This document shows positions 14,907-22,225 of a DNA stretch of 37,222 bases, one piece after another. Within the stretch, counting starts at the first letter, position 1, and each line of letters begins with the position of its first letter. Under the pieces are notes generated by a model, which searched no databases, was not told the DNA's origin, and saw only the letters and a list, made by a program, of their open reading frames with translations. This DNA comes from Candidatus Epulonipiscium sp. (GTDB taxonomy: Bacteria > Bacillota_A > Clostridia > Lachnospirales > Cellulosilyticaceae). Location: positions 1 to 37,222 of the forward strand of contig DUUM01000371.1 in assembly GCA_012841565.1 (NCBI GenBank), in the 5' to 3' direction. The translations under genes were made by a program, and so were the position numbers.

Positions 14907-16191
14907 TAATTTCACCCTCCTTCCATTTATCAAAATCTAGCCGCTGTTGCTCTGATTTGAATTTATTTACTTCAACTTTTGGATTCTCTACAAATGGCAA
15001 TAATGCCAATAAAGTTTCCTGGGAGCATATATTTTGAAGCTTCACAATTACATCTGCAAGCCCTACCAGATCCGTTGGTAAATTACGAGTAAATCTAATT
15101 GCCACATCCCTATAATCAAAGTGATTCCCCTCTTTTTTAGATAAAAAAATAAAAAGGTTCTTCAGCCGTTGCCGAATTACCTTTTCCATAATAGCCTCAC
15201 GCATTGCAACTCTGTTCTCAAGGTTGAGTAACTTATTCCTGAGTGCCAGAGAAGAAGTATTACTAGCCCAATTTTCATTAAAATTCACCTCATCCATCAT
15301 GTCATAAATTTTTCTTTCTATATTATCAAGTTCATTTTTTACAAACGAATCGTTGATATCTTTTATTAACCATTTTACTGCACCACCTTTAGGAACTTGA
15401 ATAATTCCCATAGACTTCATCTTAAGTAAATCCTCTTCTTCAATCTTTGCATTCTCAATAACTAGATAAGCATTCCTATGGTCAGCTATCTCGTTTACTA
15501 GGTCTGAATGGATTGTGTTATATGCATCAAATAAGCTTACAACATCAGCAAATCCACTTTTTCTTTCACTATTAGCTGGACAAACGATCATAGGCACTCT
15601 CCCGAATATATGACCATGGTTACCTATTAGTCTAAGCTCTATATCCTTCCCTTCTTGACCCTTGCTAATTTCATAATGAATAATTTCGGAATCAGTATAT
15701 ACATCCAAATATAGCTTTGTATCAAATTGCTTCTTAAATCTATGTATGGCTAATAAAGCCCTTCTTTCGGTTGTTCCATCTTCAAGCACATATGTACTAA
15801 GTGGATTTAATACTGTGGCACAAAACTCTCCCTCTTCATTAATATAGTTTAATTCATAGCTTTCCCCAAATATCTCGCTTTCCTTTCTCAAATTAATATT
15901 ATGTTCTTTATCCCAGTGACTAATGTTGTTATCAATACTATCAATAAGATTCTCATCATCACGCTTAGAAATAAAATTAACCGGCTTACCCAAAAGATAG
16001 CCCGTCTCATTGTCAACAAATTTCCTTGGAAAGTTGAAAACTAATTTCATATTACTTCTACTATCCTGCATAGAATAGTTTTTTAATATTCTATGGTTGC
16101 CCTCATAATAATCCTGATAAATCTGCTTCGATAGTGCGGTCTTCTCAAGTTCTTTTAGACATTCTAATATTAAACATTCTGTTATTTCCAA
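14887..16191 (-). CDS. Portal protein, SPP1 gp6-like
   Basis: 434 residues, TTG start at 16191 with GAGGGG eight bases upstream. Family features: YYEGNHRIL near the N-terminus, KLVFNFPRKFVDNETGYLLG, YELNYINEEGEF, VVSLFDAYNTIHSDLVNEIADHRNA, then IQVPKGGAVKWL and a long helix MDEVNFNENWASNTSSLALRNKLLNLENRV. This order is that of the SPP1 gp6 portal family (PF05133-like). It forms the dodecameric ring through which the terminase pumps DNA, and is translationally coupled to the gp7-like gene. Confidence 0.86.
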   Translation of the reverse strand: MEITECLILECLKELEKTALSKQIYQDYYEGNHRILKNYSMQDSRSNMKLVFNFPRKFVDNETGYLLGKPVNFISKRDDENLIDSIDNNISHWDKEHNINLRKESEIFGESYELNYINEEGEFCATVLNPLSTYVLEDGTTERRALLAIHRFKKQFDTKLYLDVYTDSEIIHYEISKGQEGKDIELRLIGNHGHIFGRVPMIVCPANSERKSGFADVVSLFDAYNTIHSDLVNEIADHRNAYLVIENAKIEEEDLLKMKSMGIIQVPKGGAVKWLIKDINDSFVKNELDNIERKIYDMMDEVNFNENWASNTSSLALRNKLLNLENRVAMREAIMEKVIRQRLKNLFIFLSKKEGNHFDYRDVAIRFTRNLPTDLVGLADVIVKLQNICSQETLLALLPFVENPKVEVNKFKSEQQRLDFDKWKEGEIIERRDT

Positions 16192-16206
16192 CGTATCATC
16201 CCCTCT

Positions 16207-17814
16207 TTAAAATAATAATTTTCTATCATAAAACTTCAGCTTCTGGACTCCCTGTACTAGTTGCACTGCCCCATAAAGGCTATCTGGTGCATCATCATGC
16301 TTGGCAAATTTATTGTAATCCCTAACTTGATTGTTATAGCTAATGTTTTCATTGTTAAATAATATATATTCTTTTTTAATGTCAGGCTCTAAACTCATAA
16401 TTCTCTCGTGCTTATTCCCTCTACTGTTTACTTCTTCAACAGGGACATATATTTTATTTTTCCAAAGTTCCTCTTCAAACTTTTGTTTCATATAACTTTG
16501 TGCCTGATTAGCTTCAAATCCTACCTTCTCAGGACTGTAGAGGGTTATCTTCTCAGTAGCCACTTTGAACAAATCATCTGGAAGTAGTTTGTATATATTC
16601 CCATCTATCACATACATTTGCTTTGTTTTCCTGTGTTGCCCTAATACAGTTATTGCTGAATAGTCATTTCTCTTTCCTGCTTTAATAGCTGGGTCAATAT
16701 AAACAACAACTTCTAGTTCCTCAAGTTCTGGTAATTCCACCCAACAACTAATATCTTGAAAAACATAGTCATCGGTACTTTTAGGATCATTCTGCATTTC
16801 TTTGTAAAAGGATTTATCCCCCATAGCTTGCTTCTTACGCATCAAGTAATGATAGTCTAGGTATTCGCCCCACAATATCTCTGTATCTTGTACCATTTCT
16901 TCTTTATGGGCATAAAAAAAGGACTTAGCAGTTTCTATCCTGTCTAAGTCCTTTAAATTATTATATGATTTTTCCCATTCACCCCAAAGGTCATCCCTTG
17001 CCGACCAATTTATAATAGCAGCCTTTTTAATGCTTCTAACTCCTGGTATTCTACCCTTCAATAAATCTGACATTAAATCATCTTCATGAAGGATTGTCCC
17101 AACTACAAGTATATTGGTATCTTTAGTTCCAATAGGGATAATAACATCTCTAAATATCGACTTTACTTGTTCTCTCTTTGTTTCTGATTTTGCGGTATCA
17201 TCTTTCAACAGATCGTCTAGCAATACTAATGTAGGCCTGTGCTGCTTGTAGTGAATGCCTCTTAAAGAACCATCAATTCCCCTAATCATAATACAGGAAT
17301 CGAGACCACCACTTCCCCCTATCCATATTTCATTATTGTTCCAACGGTTGCCTTTTTCAATACCAAAATCCTCCTTTAGCAACTCATTATTTTCAAGTTC
17401 GTCCTTTATCATATCAAGAAACGGGAGTGCTATCTGCTCTGTAGCTGATATAATAAGTGTGAACTGCGATTTATTATATAGTGTCGAATATAACGGGAAT
17501 AAAAAAGAGTTGATCGTTGACTTTCCATGCTCCCTTGGGAGTCCAAAAGCCTCAATCAACCCTTTATTATTAAGCATATATTTTAATTCATCAAAAAGCT
17601 CCCTGTGAAACTTCCCAAATTCTCTATCAAAGTATTTTGGGAAATAACAGAGAGCAAAAAATTCAATATCTAGTTCTCCAAGAAGCTTACGAAGTTCTGT
17701 GAATGTGAAAGTTTCAATTAATTCTTTGATTTTTAGTGGGGGGAAATATTTCTCCATGTACTGCTTTAATAATTGATTTTGATGTTCTGATTCTTGTTTT
17801 TTGTAGTCGCTCAA
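16207..17814 (-). CDS. Terminase large subunit
   Basis: About 535 residues. ATPase half: Walker A-like GLPREHGKST, adenine-motif region TLIISATEQ and Walker B VLLDDLLKDD. Nuclease half: VVYIDPAIKAGKRNDYSA, VGFEANQAQ and KHDDAPDSL, the three acidic clusters of the RNase H-like nuclease. It cuts and packages DNA into the prohead. Start: TTG at 17814 with AGGAG eight bases upstream; ATG at 17820 is too close to that site, and the GTG at 17856 lies within the terminator of the gene before. Unusually, an internal part of the gene contains a terminator-like inverted repeat at 16918-16954. Confidence 0.9.
   Translation of the reverse strand: MSDYKKQESEHQNQLLKQYMEKYFPPLKIKELIETFTFTELRKLLGELDIEFFALCYFPKYFDREFGKFHRELFDELKYMLNNKGLIEAFGLPREHGKSTINSFLFPLYSTLYNKSQFTLIISATEQIALPFLDMIKDELENNELLKEDFGIEKGNRWNNNEIWIGGSGGLDSCIMIRGIDGSLRGIHYKQHRPTLVLLDDLLKDDTAKSETKREQVKSIFRDVIIPIGTKDTNILVVGTILHEDDLMSDLLKGRIPGVRSIKKAAIINWSARDDLWGEWEKSYNNLKDLDRIETAKSFFYAHKEEMVQDTEILWGEYLDYHYLMRKKQAMGDKSFYKEMQNDPKSTDDYVFQDISCWVELPELEELEVVVYIDPAIKAGKRNDYSAITVLGQHRKTKQMYVIDGNIYKLLPDDLFKVATEKITLYSPEKVGFEANQAQSYMKQKFEEELWKNKIYVPVEEVNSRGNKHERIMSLEPDIKKEYILFNNENISYNNQVRDYNKFAKHDDAPDSLYGAVQLVQGVQKLKFYDRKLLF
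16918..16954 (-). other. Terminator-like hairpin inside the large terminase gene
   Basis: AAAGGACTTAG (16918-16928) and CTAAGTCCTTT (16944-16954) form a perfect 11-bp inverted repeat with a 15-base loop. On the coding strand the stem ends in a run of seven T. The codons read through it normally (DRIETAKSFFYA), so this is a coding sequence that also has the form of an intrinsic terminator. Confidence 0.6.
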
Positions 17815-17840
17815 TGACATCACTCCTTTATTCATAAATA

Positions 17841-17881
17841 AAAAATCATCTACCACTTAAATAAAGTTGTAGATGATTTTT
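17841..17881 (-). terminator. Terminator between the toxin pair and the large terminase
   Basis: Arms AAAAATCATCTAC (17841-17853) and GTAGATGATTTTT (17869-17881) pair over 13 bp, with a further ACTT/AAGT pairing inside. On the minus strand the stem is followed by TTTTTTATTTATG. It lies at the stop codon of the small antitoxin-like gene and insulates the two-gene cassette from the packaging operon. Confidence 0.7.
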
Positions 17882-18090
17882 TACGATAAATATTCTGTTT
17901 GTACCTCTTTAGCCCAGTACCCAACACTATAATGAAAAACATATTCTGTTTCTTCTTTCAGTAACTCGTTAAAAATCGAATCTAGAACTATTAATCTAGC
18001 TTCAGTCTCATCATAGTGATAGTCAGCAACTAAATTAGTAATTACGTAATTTCTCATTTTATCTATTTCCTCTATTGAATATTTAGTCAT
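17881..18090 (-). CDS. Small partner (candidate antitoxin) of the DUF3990-type gene
   Basis: 69 residues from the ATG at 18090, with AGAGGTGG upstream; a GTG at 18099 is the alternative. The sequence has an N-terminal helix (SIEEIDKMRNYVITNL), a middle helix with EARLIVLDSIFNELL, and ends EYVFHYSVGYWAKEV. The HYSxxYWAxEV ending is typical of the short proteins encoded beside DUF3990 genes. It starts 15 bases after the DUF3990 stop codon. An antitoxin role is inferred from size, order and pairing; there is no DNA-binding motif. Confidence 0.55.
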   Translation of the reverse strand: MTKYSIEEIDKMRNYVITNLVADYHYDETEARLIVLDSIFNELLKEETEYVFHYSVGYWAKEVQTEYLS

Positions 18091-18105
18091 ACTAACCACC
18101 TCTCT

Positions 18106-18705
18106 TTATATTATTATTATATCATCTAATTCTAAACATTTCAATCCCTTTAAACTATGAATCGATAATTGATTTTGTTCATATTTATCAAAAGGTTCTA
18201 TTCCCTTACAAAAATCTTTATAACATATCTTCTTAAGTCTAATATCTTCCATAAGTGTAGCTATAGCAGCATCGGCCAAGCACCCATAAATAAAATCATA
18301 TTCTTTATTTATATTATGTAATGATGATACCAAAAATTCATTCCCCATCCTATTATTAAAAATAAACTCTGCCCACTCTTTATTAGCTTTTTGAAATACT
18401 TTCCCTCTCAAATTCTTCATATGTTCCTTATCAATATCATACACTAAAACTGCTGGTTTTGTATACTTTGGAATCCAATTCTCTTGTTGACTTCTTTTTT
18501 TCTCATGGAACTTATTATGCCTTTTTGCTCTAATATTAGCGAAAGACAATGCCTGTGAATAATTAGTCGTTGTATAAAATCCTTGCCCAAAATCCACAAA
18601 TTCATTCCCTTTATTTAAATCAATATTTTTAGTCAAACTATTTACATGTATTTGTAATGTTCCATGATAAACCTTATTTGTAAACTGCTCTATAAATCTT
18701 TCCAT
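18106..18705 (-). CDS. DUF3990 protein, probable ADP-ribosyltransferase-like toxin
   Basis: 199 residues from the ATG at 18705, which has AGGTGGGTG upstream; a GTG four codons earlier is possible. Motifs: VYHGT (residues 12-16), VDFGQGFYTT (37-46) and KEWAEFIFNNR (109-119). These match the DUF3990 profile and line up with the H-Y-E triad of the ADP-ribosyltransferase fold (candidates His14, Tyr44, Glu110 or Glu113). The C-terminal half is charged. Together with the next gene it looks like a toxin-antitoxin pair carried as cargo in the packaging region. Substrate unknown. Confidence 0.68.
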   Translation of the reverse strand: MERFIEQFTNKVYHGTLQIHVNSLTKNIDLNKGNEFVDFGQGFYTTTNYSQALSFANIRAKRHNKFHEKKRSQQENWIPKYTKPAVLVYDIDKEHMKNLRGKVFQKANKEWAEFIFNNRMGNEFLVSSLHNINKEYDFIYGCLADAAIATLMEDIRLKKICYKDFCKGIEPFDKYEQNQLSIHSLKGLKCLELDDIIII

Positions 18706-18735
18706 TTTATCACCCACCTACTATTATAATATAAA

Positions 18736-18763
18736 TTTATACTTTCATGTTGAATTTTATCAA
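18736..18763 (-). promoter_or_regulatory. Promoter of the DUF3990 cassette
   Basis: On the minus strand TTGATA (18763-18758) and TATAAA (18741-18736) are 16 bases apart, about 30 bases upstream of the DUF3990 start. The rest of 18720-18848 carries only this promoter and the upstream gene's terminator. Confidence 0.5.
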
Positions 18764-18830
18764 AAAATATCCACACCGTCTACATAAAGCCCCTTTCCAC
18801 CCACTAGAAGTACCCCATCCCTAAGACAAT

Positions 18831-18855
18831 AAAAAAAGAATGGTATTTCTACCAC
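18831..18855 (-). terminator. Terminator at the end of the tyrosine recombinase gene
   Basis: On the minus strand AGTGGTA-GAAA-TACCATT is followed by CTTTTTTT. The recombinase stop codon TAG is part of the stem. Confidence 0.65.
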
Positions 18856-19697
18856 TCTAGTCCTTCTAATGCTTCTATTTTATCTCTTTCGGTCGTCAAG
18901 GTATATATATTTGTCGTTTGTATATTATCATGTCCTAGTATTTCCTGGATGGTTGTTATGGGTTTACCTTCTCTTATGAGCTTGTATCCTAGTGTATGCC
19001 TTAATTTATGCGGGGTTATCTCAACTCCCACCCTATTACCATATTTATTCAATATAAGATTGATTGCATTTCTTTCTAGTGCTCCTCGCTGCCCAATAAA
19101 CAAGCGCTCACTTACTGATCCTTTCCTTTTTTCTAGGTACTCAGTTATTGCTCGCCTTGTATCTTTATTCAGCGGTACAGTTCTTACTGCATTCCCCTTA
19201 CCAAGTACTACTATTTCCCCTTTTCTTTCAGATATTGCTATATCACCAAGTTTCAAATATACCAGCTCACTTACCCTAATACCTGTCCCAAGCAGTATTT
19301 CAATTATTGCTATATGCATCCTGTTTGCTGAACGGTGTATTTCCGCCCTTATCTTCCTTAATTCTCTATCCTCGAGCCCCTTATACTGCTTTGTGGCCTT
19401 GTTCTTTATTGGCTTGATACATAGTTCCCTTTCAACGATCCTTTCCTTACAAAGCCAACCTAGGAAGGAGTTTGTACTTGCAATTTTGCGATTTATAGTT
19501 ATGATTGAATATGTCCCGTTCTGCAAATACTTCTTATATTCTACTGCATCAAGTTCTATTAGCTTGTCTAACCGATAATCAGTTCTATTACTGTACCAAT
19601 AAACAAAAGTTTTCACATCCCTAAGGTAACACGAAATAGTGTTCTCACTTTTATCTTGTCCTTTCAAATATTGCTCAAAACCCTTTATATAAGCCAT
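18849..19697 (-). CDS. Tyrosine recombinase (Xer/phage integrase type)
   Basis: 282 residues from the ATG at 19697 (GGAGGTG upstream). SAM-like N-terminal domain (YLKGQDKSENTISCYLRDVK), then a catalytic domain with all expected residues: Arg141 (LGTGIRVSEL), Lys167 (VVLGKGNAVR), His230-x-x-Arg233-His234 (PHKLRH), His256 (LGHDNIQTT) and nucleophile Tyr265 (NIYT). It looks intact. The gene sits between the small-terminase-like gene and the large terminase, away from the serine recombinase that is the likely integrase. It may act on the paired repeats just upstream (19762-19864), resolve genome multimers, or belong to an inserted cassette. Confidence 0.88.
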   Translation of the reverse strand: MAYIKGFEQYLKGQDKSENTISCYLRDVKTFVYWYSNRTDYRLDKLIELDAVEYKKYLQNGTYSIITINRKIASTNSFLGWLCKERIVERELCIKPIKNKATKQYKGLEDRELRKIRAEIHRSANRMHIAIIEILLGTGIRVSELVYLKLGDIAISERKGEIVVLGKGNAVRTVPLNKDTRRAITEYLEKRKGSVSERLFIGQRGALERNAINLILNKYGNRVGVEITPHKLRHTLGYKLIREGKPITTIQEILGHDNIQTTNIYTLTTERDKIEALEGLEW

Positions 19698-19761
19698 CCT
19701 TAGCACCTCCACACTTTATTTAGTGTGTCCATGTTACCTCTGAAGGTACTTAAAGTAAAGG

Positions 19762-19864
19762 AAAACTCAATGCATAACCGTCATTATGTCGTCAGTACAG
19801 GCTGTTTTAGGCTAATATTCGTACTAAAACAAGCGTTTATCTCCCATAAAACTCAATACATAAC
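19762..19864. repeat. 17-bp direct repeats upstream of the tyrosine recombinase
   Basis: AAAACTCAATGCATAAC (19762-19778) and AAAACTCAATACATAAC (19848-19864) differ at one base and lie 86 bp apart in the 176-bp spacer 19713-19888. Nearer the gene there is a small CACACT/AGTGTG hairpin. The repeats are candidate recombinase sites. No other gene is seen in the spacer. Confidence 0.5.
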
Positions 19865-19888
19865 ATTTTATCTGCTGCTGGTTAATTA

Positions 19889-20575
19889 TTATTCTTCAAG
19901 TGTTACTATTAAATCATCTTCGGATTCTTTACATTCAGCTTCTATAATATCGTCTTCTATCATTTCCAGGAATAGTTTTTTCCTTTCCTCTTCATTCTGC
20001 CTAGTATCTAATATAAGTTCTTTTTTATCATTCCACTGGTCTGGTAATCTATTTTTCAAGTAGAATTGGATTGCTTGGGCAGATGGTGGTACATACTTCT
20101 TAGTCTTCTCAATTCTAGTTCTCTTCTTGCCATTTGCAGCTTCTTCTATAACTGTTTTTATTTCTTCATACTCATATCCTGTACAAAGTTTATAAAGTGA
20201 TTTCTCTACCTCAGCATTTATAACAGACCTACCCAGCGAAACGAACTCATTGAGTATAGGATATTTGTTTATGTACTCATACCACAATCCTTCTGATATA
20301 CCTAATCTACCTGCAATCTCAGCATTTGTAGCACCTTCTTGGCACCACTCTTTAATATCAACCAATCGTGGTTGTACCTTAAGTTCCCAGTAAGTTGGTC
20401 GCTCTAACACCCTTGCAAACTCTTTATTCTTTTTCTTATAATCTCCAAGTGTCCATTCATGTATACCTAGTTTCCCTGCAATTTGTACATCCGTAAGGCC
20501 TTCACGTACCCATTTATATATTTCACTAAATCTAGGCTTTACATGAGTATCATATTTAGTAAGTAGATTCGCCAC
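19889..20575 (-). CDS. Terminase small subunit-like protein with duplicated helix-turn-helix
   Basis: 228 residues. GTG start at 20575 with GGAGGTG six bases upstream; the ATG at 20590 overlaps that site. Two copies of the same DNA-binding unit are visible: SEIYKWVREGLTDVQIAGKL then GIHEWTLGDYKKK, and VDIKEWCQEGATNAEIAGRL then GISEGLWYEY. The C-terminal part KYVPPSAQAIQFYLKNRLPD followed by QWNDK is the hallmark of a common phage small-terminase group. It would recognise the packaging site and feed DNA to the large subunit. The acidic tail is about 40 residues long. Confidence 0.75.
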   Translation of the reverse strand: MANLLTKYDTHVKPRFSEIYKWVREGLTDVQIAGKLGIHEWTLGDYKKKNKEFARVLERPTYWELKVQPRLVDIKEWCQEGATNAEIAGRLGISEGLWYEYINKYPILNEFVSLGRSVINAEVEKSLYKLCTGYEYEEIKTVIEEAANGKKRTRIEKTKKYVPPSAQAIQFYLKNRLPDQWNDKKELILDTRQNEEERKKLFLEMIEDDIIEAECKESEDDLIVTLEE

Positions 20576-20622
20576 ATACTTCACCTCCATTTAGTGTTTT
20601 TACAATTCCCTAGATCAATATG

Positions 20623-21858
20623 CTAAGGTGATTCTTCTATTGCTTCTGTATAGGGCGTTTTCTGTTCATCTCGCATTAGATAAACATCTTCACTTCCCAT
20701 TTTATCAATATACCGATTTACAACTACATCTGCATATTTTTCTTCCAATTCCATTGTATAGCATATTCTATCAGTTTCTATGCAAGCCATCAAAGTAGAA
20801 CCTGAACCACCAAAGCTATCCAATACCAAATCACCAATCTTACTCGAATTTTTAATTGGATAACAGATTAATGCTACTGGCTTCATAGTAGGATGAAATT
20901 CATTTCTAAATGGTCTATCAAAATGCCATAAAGTTGTCTGTTTTCTATCACTATTCCAATAATGGCCAGCAGTAGGTTTCCAGCCATAAAGTACAGGTTC
21001 ATGTTGCCAATGGTAATCTTGCCTTCCCATGACCATTGTTTGCTTTGCCCATATACAACACTGTGCTAACTTAAATCCTGCTTCGATGAATGCTTTCCTG
21101 AAATTCAAGCCTTCACTATCTGCATGGAACATATAAATACCCGCTCCATCTTCAGCTACCTCATATAGTCTAGTAAAAGCATCATGAAGGAAATTATAAA
21201 AACTATGATTATCCATCTTATCATTTTCAATCTTAAGTGCATCCTTTGTCTTACCTGTATAATCCACATTATATGGTGGATCTGTCACAATTAAATTAGC
21301 TTTCTTTTCATCCATCAACCTTTCCATATCACTTGCAATTGTACTATCTCCACACATTAATCTGTGTTTGCCCAACAACCATATATCTCCTCTTTTTGTA
21401 ATGGGATTTTCAGGTGGTGCTGGAACTGTTTCTTCTTCCATATTCTCTTCCGTTTCTTGTTTAAACTCATCCATCAGTTTTTCAGCTTCACTAAAATCAA
21501 ATCCAGTTAAATCTAATGAATAACCTTCTTTATTTAACTCTTCCAGTTCTTGAGCCAATAGTTCGAAATCCCACTCTGCATATTCACCTGTTTTATTATC
21601 TGCAATCCTAAAAGCCCTTACTTGCTCTGGAGATAAATCCTCTGCCATGATAGTAGGAACTTCAATAATCCCTAGTTTTTTAGCAGCTAATAACCGAGTA
21701 TGCCCTGCAATAATTTCATTATTCGCATCTATAATAATAGGATTTTTAAATCCAAATTCTTTAATGCTACTAGCAACCTTATCCACGGCTTTCTCATTAT
21801 GACGTGCATTCTTTGAGTATGGTACTAACTCTTCTATTGATAACATTTCTATTTTCAA
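20623..21858 (-). CDS. ParB-domain / DNA methyltransferase fusion
   Basis: 411 residues from the TTG at 21858 with AGAGGGA upstream, giving KIEMLSIEELVPYSKNARHN, the usual opening of this family. The N-terminal ParB/sulfiredoxin-like domain (about 1-110) has IIAGHTRLLAAKKLG. The C-terminal methyltransferase has TDPPYNVDY (about 192-200) and later DSFGGSGSTLMACIE (about 347-361). DPPY before FxGxG is the beta-class order, giving N6-adenine or N4-cytosine methylation. Such fusions are frequent near phage terminase genes and protect phage DNA from host restriction or mark packaging sites. A 27-codon gene and a leader hairpin precede it. Confidence 0.88.
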   Translation of the reverse strand: MKIEMLSIEELVPYSKNARHNEKAVDKVASSIKEFGFKNPIIIDANNEIIAGHTRLLAAKKLGIIEVPTIMAEDLSPEQVRAFRIADNKTGEYAEWDFELLAQELEELNKEGYSLDLTGFDFSEAEKLMDEFKQETEENMEEETVPAPPENPITKRGDIWLLGKHRLMCGDSTIASDMERLMDEKKANLIVTDPPYNVDYTGKTKDALKIENDKMDNHSFYNFLHDAFTRLYEVAEDGAGIYMFHADSEGLNFRKAFIEAGFKLAQCCIWAKQTMVMGRQDYHWQHEPVLYGWKPTAGHYWNSDRKQTTLWHFDRPFRNEFHPTMKPVALICYPIKNSSKIGDLVLDSFGGSGSTLMACIETDRICYTMELEEKYADVVVNRYIDKMGSEDVYLMRDEQKTPYTEAIEESP

Positions 21859-21971
21859 TCGTATCCCTCTTTCTTTTAAAATTAATATGTGCATAGTCTT
21901 TTAGACCATACCCATTCCACTAATCATTAACTAGCACATTCTATTGTAATATTTTATAGTAACTTCCCCAA

Positions 21972-22055
21972 TTATGACTCCTGCATCATCTGGTTCAATT
22001 TCATAAAATATTTTTGTACCCCTTTAATCTCTGATAACTTTTTCTTACTGTTCAT
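21972..22055 (-). CDS. 27-residue peptide gene downstream of a repeated leader
   Basis: ATG at 22055 with AAGGAGGA 8 bases upstream encodes MNSKKKLSEIKGVQKYFMKL plus seven residues (NQMMQES). Basic and helical. No family recognised. The ribosome site and the AAAACAACAAA stretch before it closely match those of the helicase gene at 25317. It follows a terminator (22092-22122) and a repeated hairpin. It could be a real small protein or a leader peptide for the methyltransferase gene. Confidence 0.4.
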   Translation of the reverse strand: MNSKKKLSEIKGVQKYFMKLNQMMQES

Positions 22056-22091
22056 AAAAATAGTCCTCCTTGAATTTGTTGTTTTGAGAAT

Positions 22092-22122
22092 AAAAAAACT
22101 GCCTACATTTAAGCAGACAGTT
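22092..22122 (-). terminator. Terminator/attenuator downstream of the DUF3102-ParB gene
   Basis: On the minus strand AACTG (22122-22118) pairs with CAGTT (22101-22097), extended inward by two pairs across a mismatch, and is followed by seven T. It sits between the repeated hairpin (22151-22177) and the 27-codon gene, so it could act as an attenuator. Confidence 0.5.
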
Positions 22123-22150
22123 GTAATACACATATACAATTTTCTTTTTT

Positions 22151-22177
22151 CCACTCTAAGCCAGCTTCGCTGGCGTT
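22151..22177 (-). repeat. Repeated GC-rich hairpin element, copy 1
   Basis: 27 nt identical at 26 positions to 25394-25420. Core GCCAGCTTCGCTGGC (22160-22174) folds as a 6-bp stem capped by GAA on the transcribed strand. It lies about 50 bases after the DUF3102-ParB stop and is followed by a terminator. In such AT-rich DNA two copies are unlikely by chance. Confidence 0.7.
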
Positions 22178-22225
22178 GAGAATCATCTTATATGATAATA
22201 ACAAAGGTAACCTATTAATATCTGA

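Noticed and set aside
18949..19578. 209-codon plus-strand frame
   Set aside because: Lies entirely antisense to the tyrosine recombinase, whose catalytic motifs are unmistakable; composition is that of a reverse-strand shadow.
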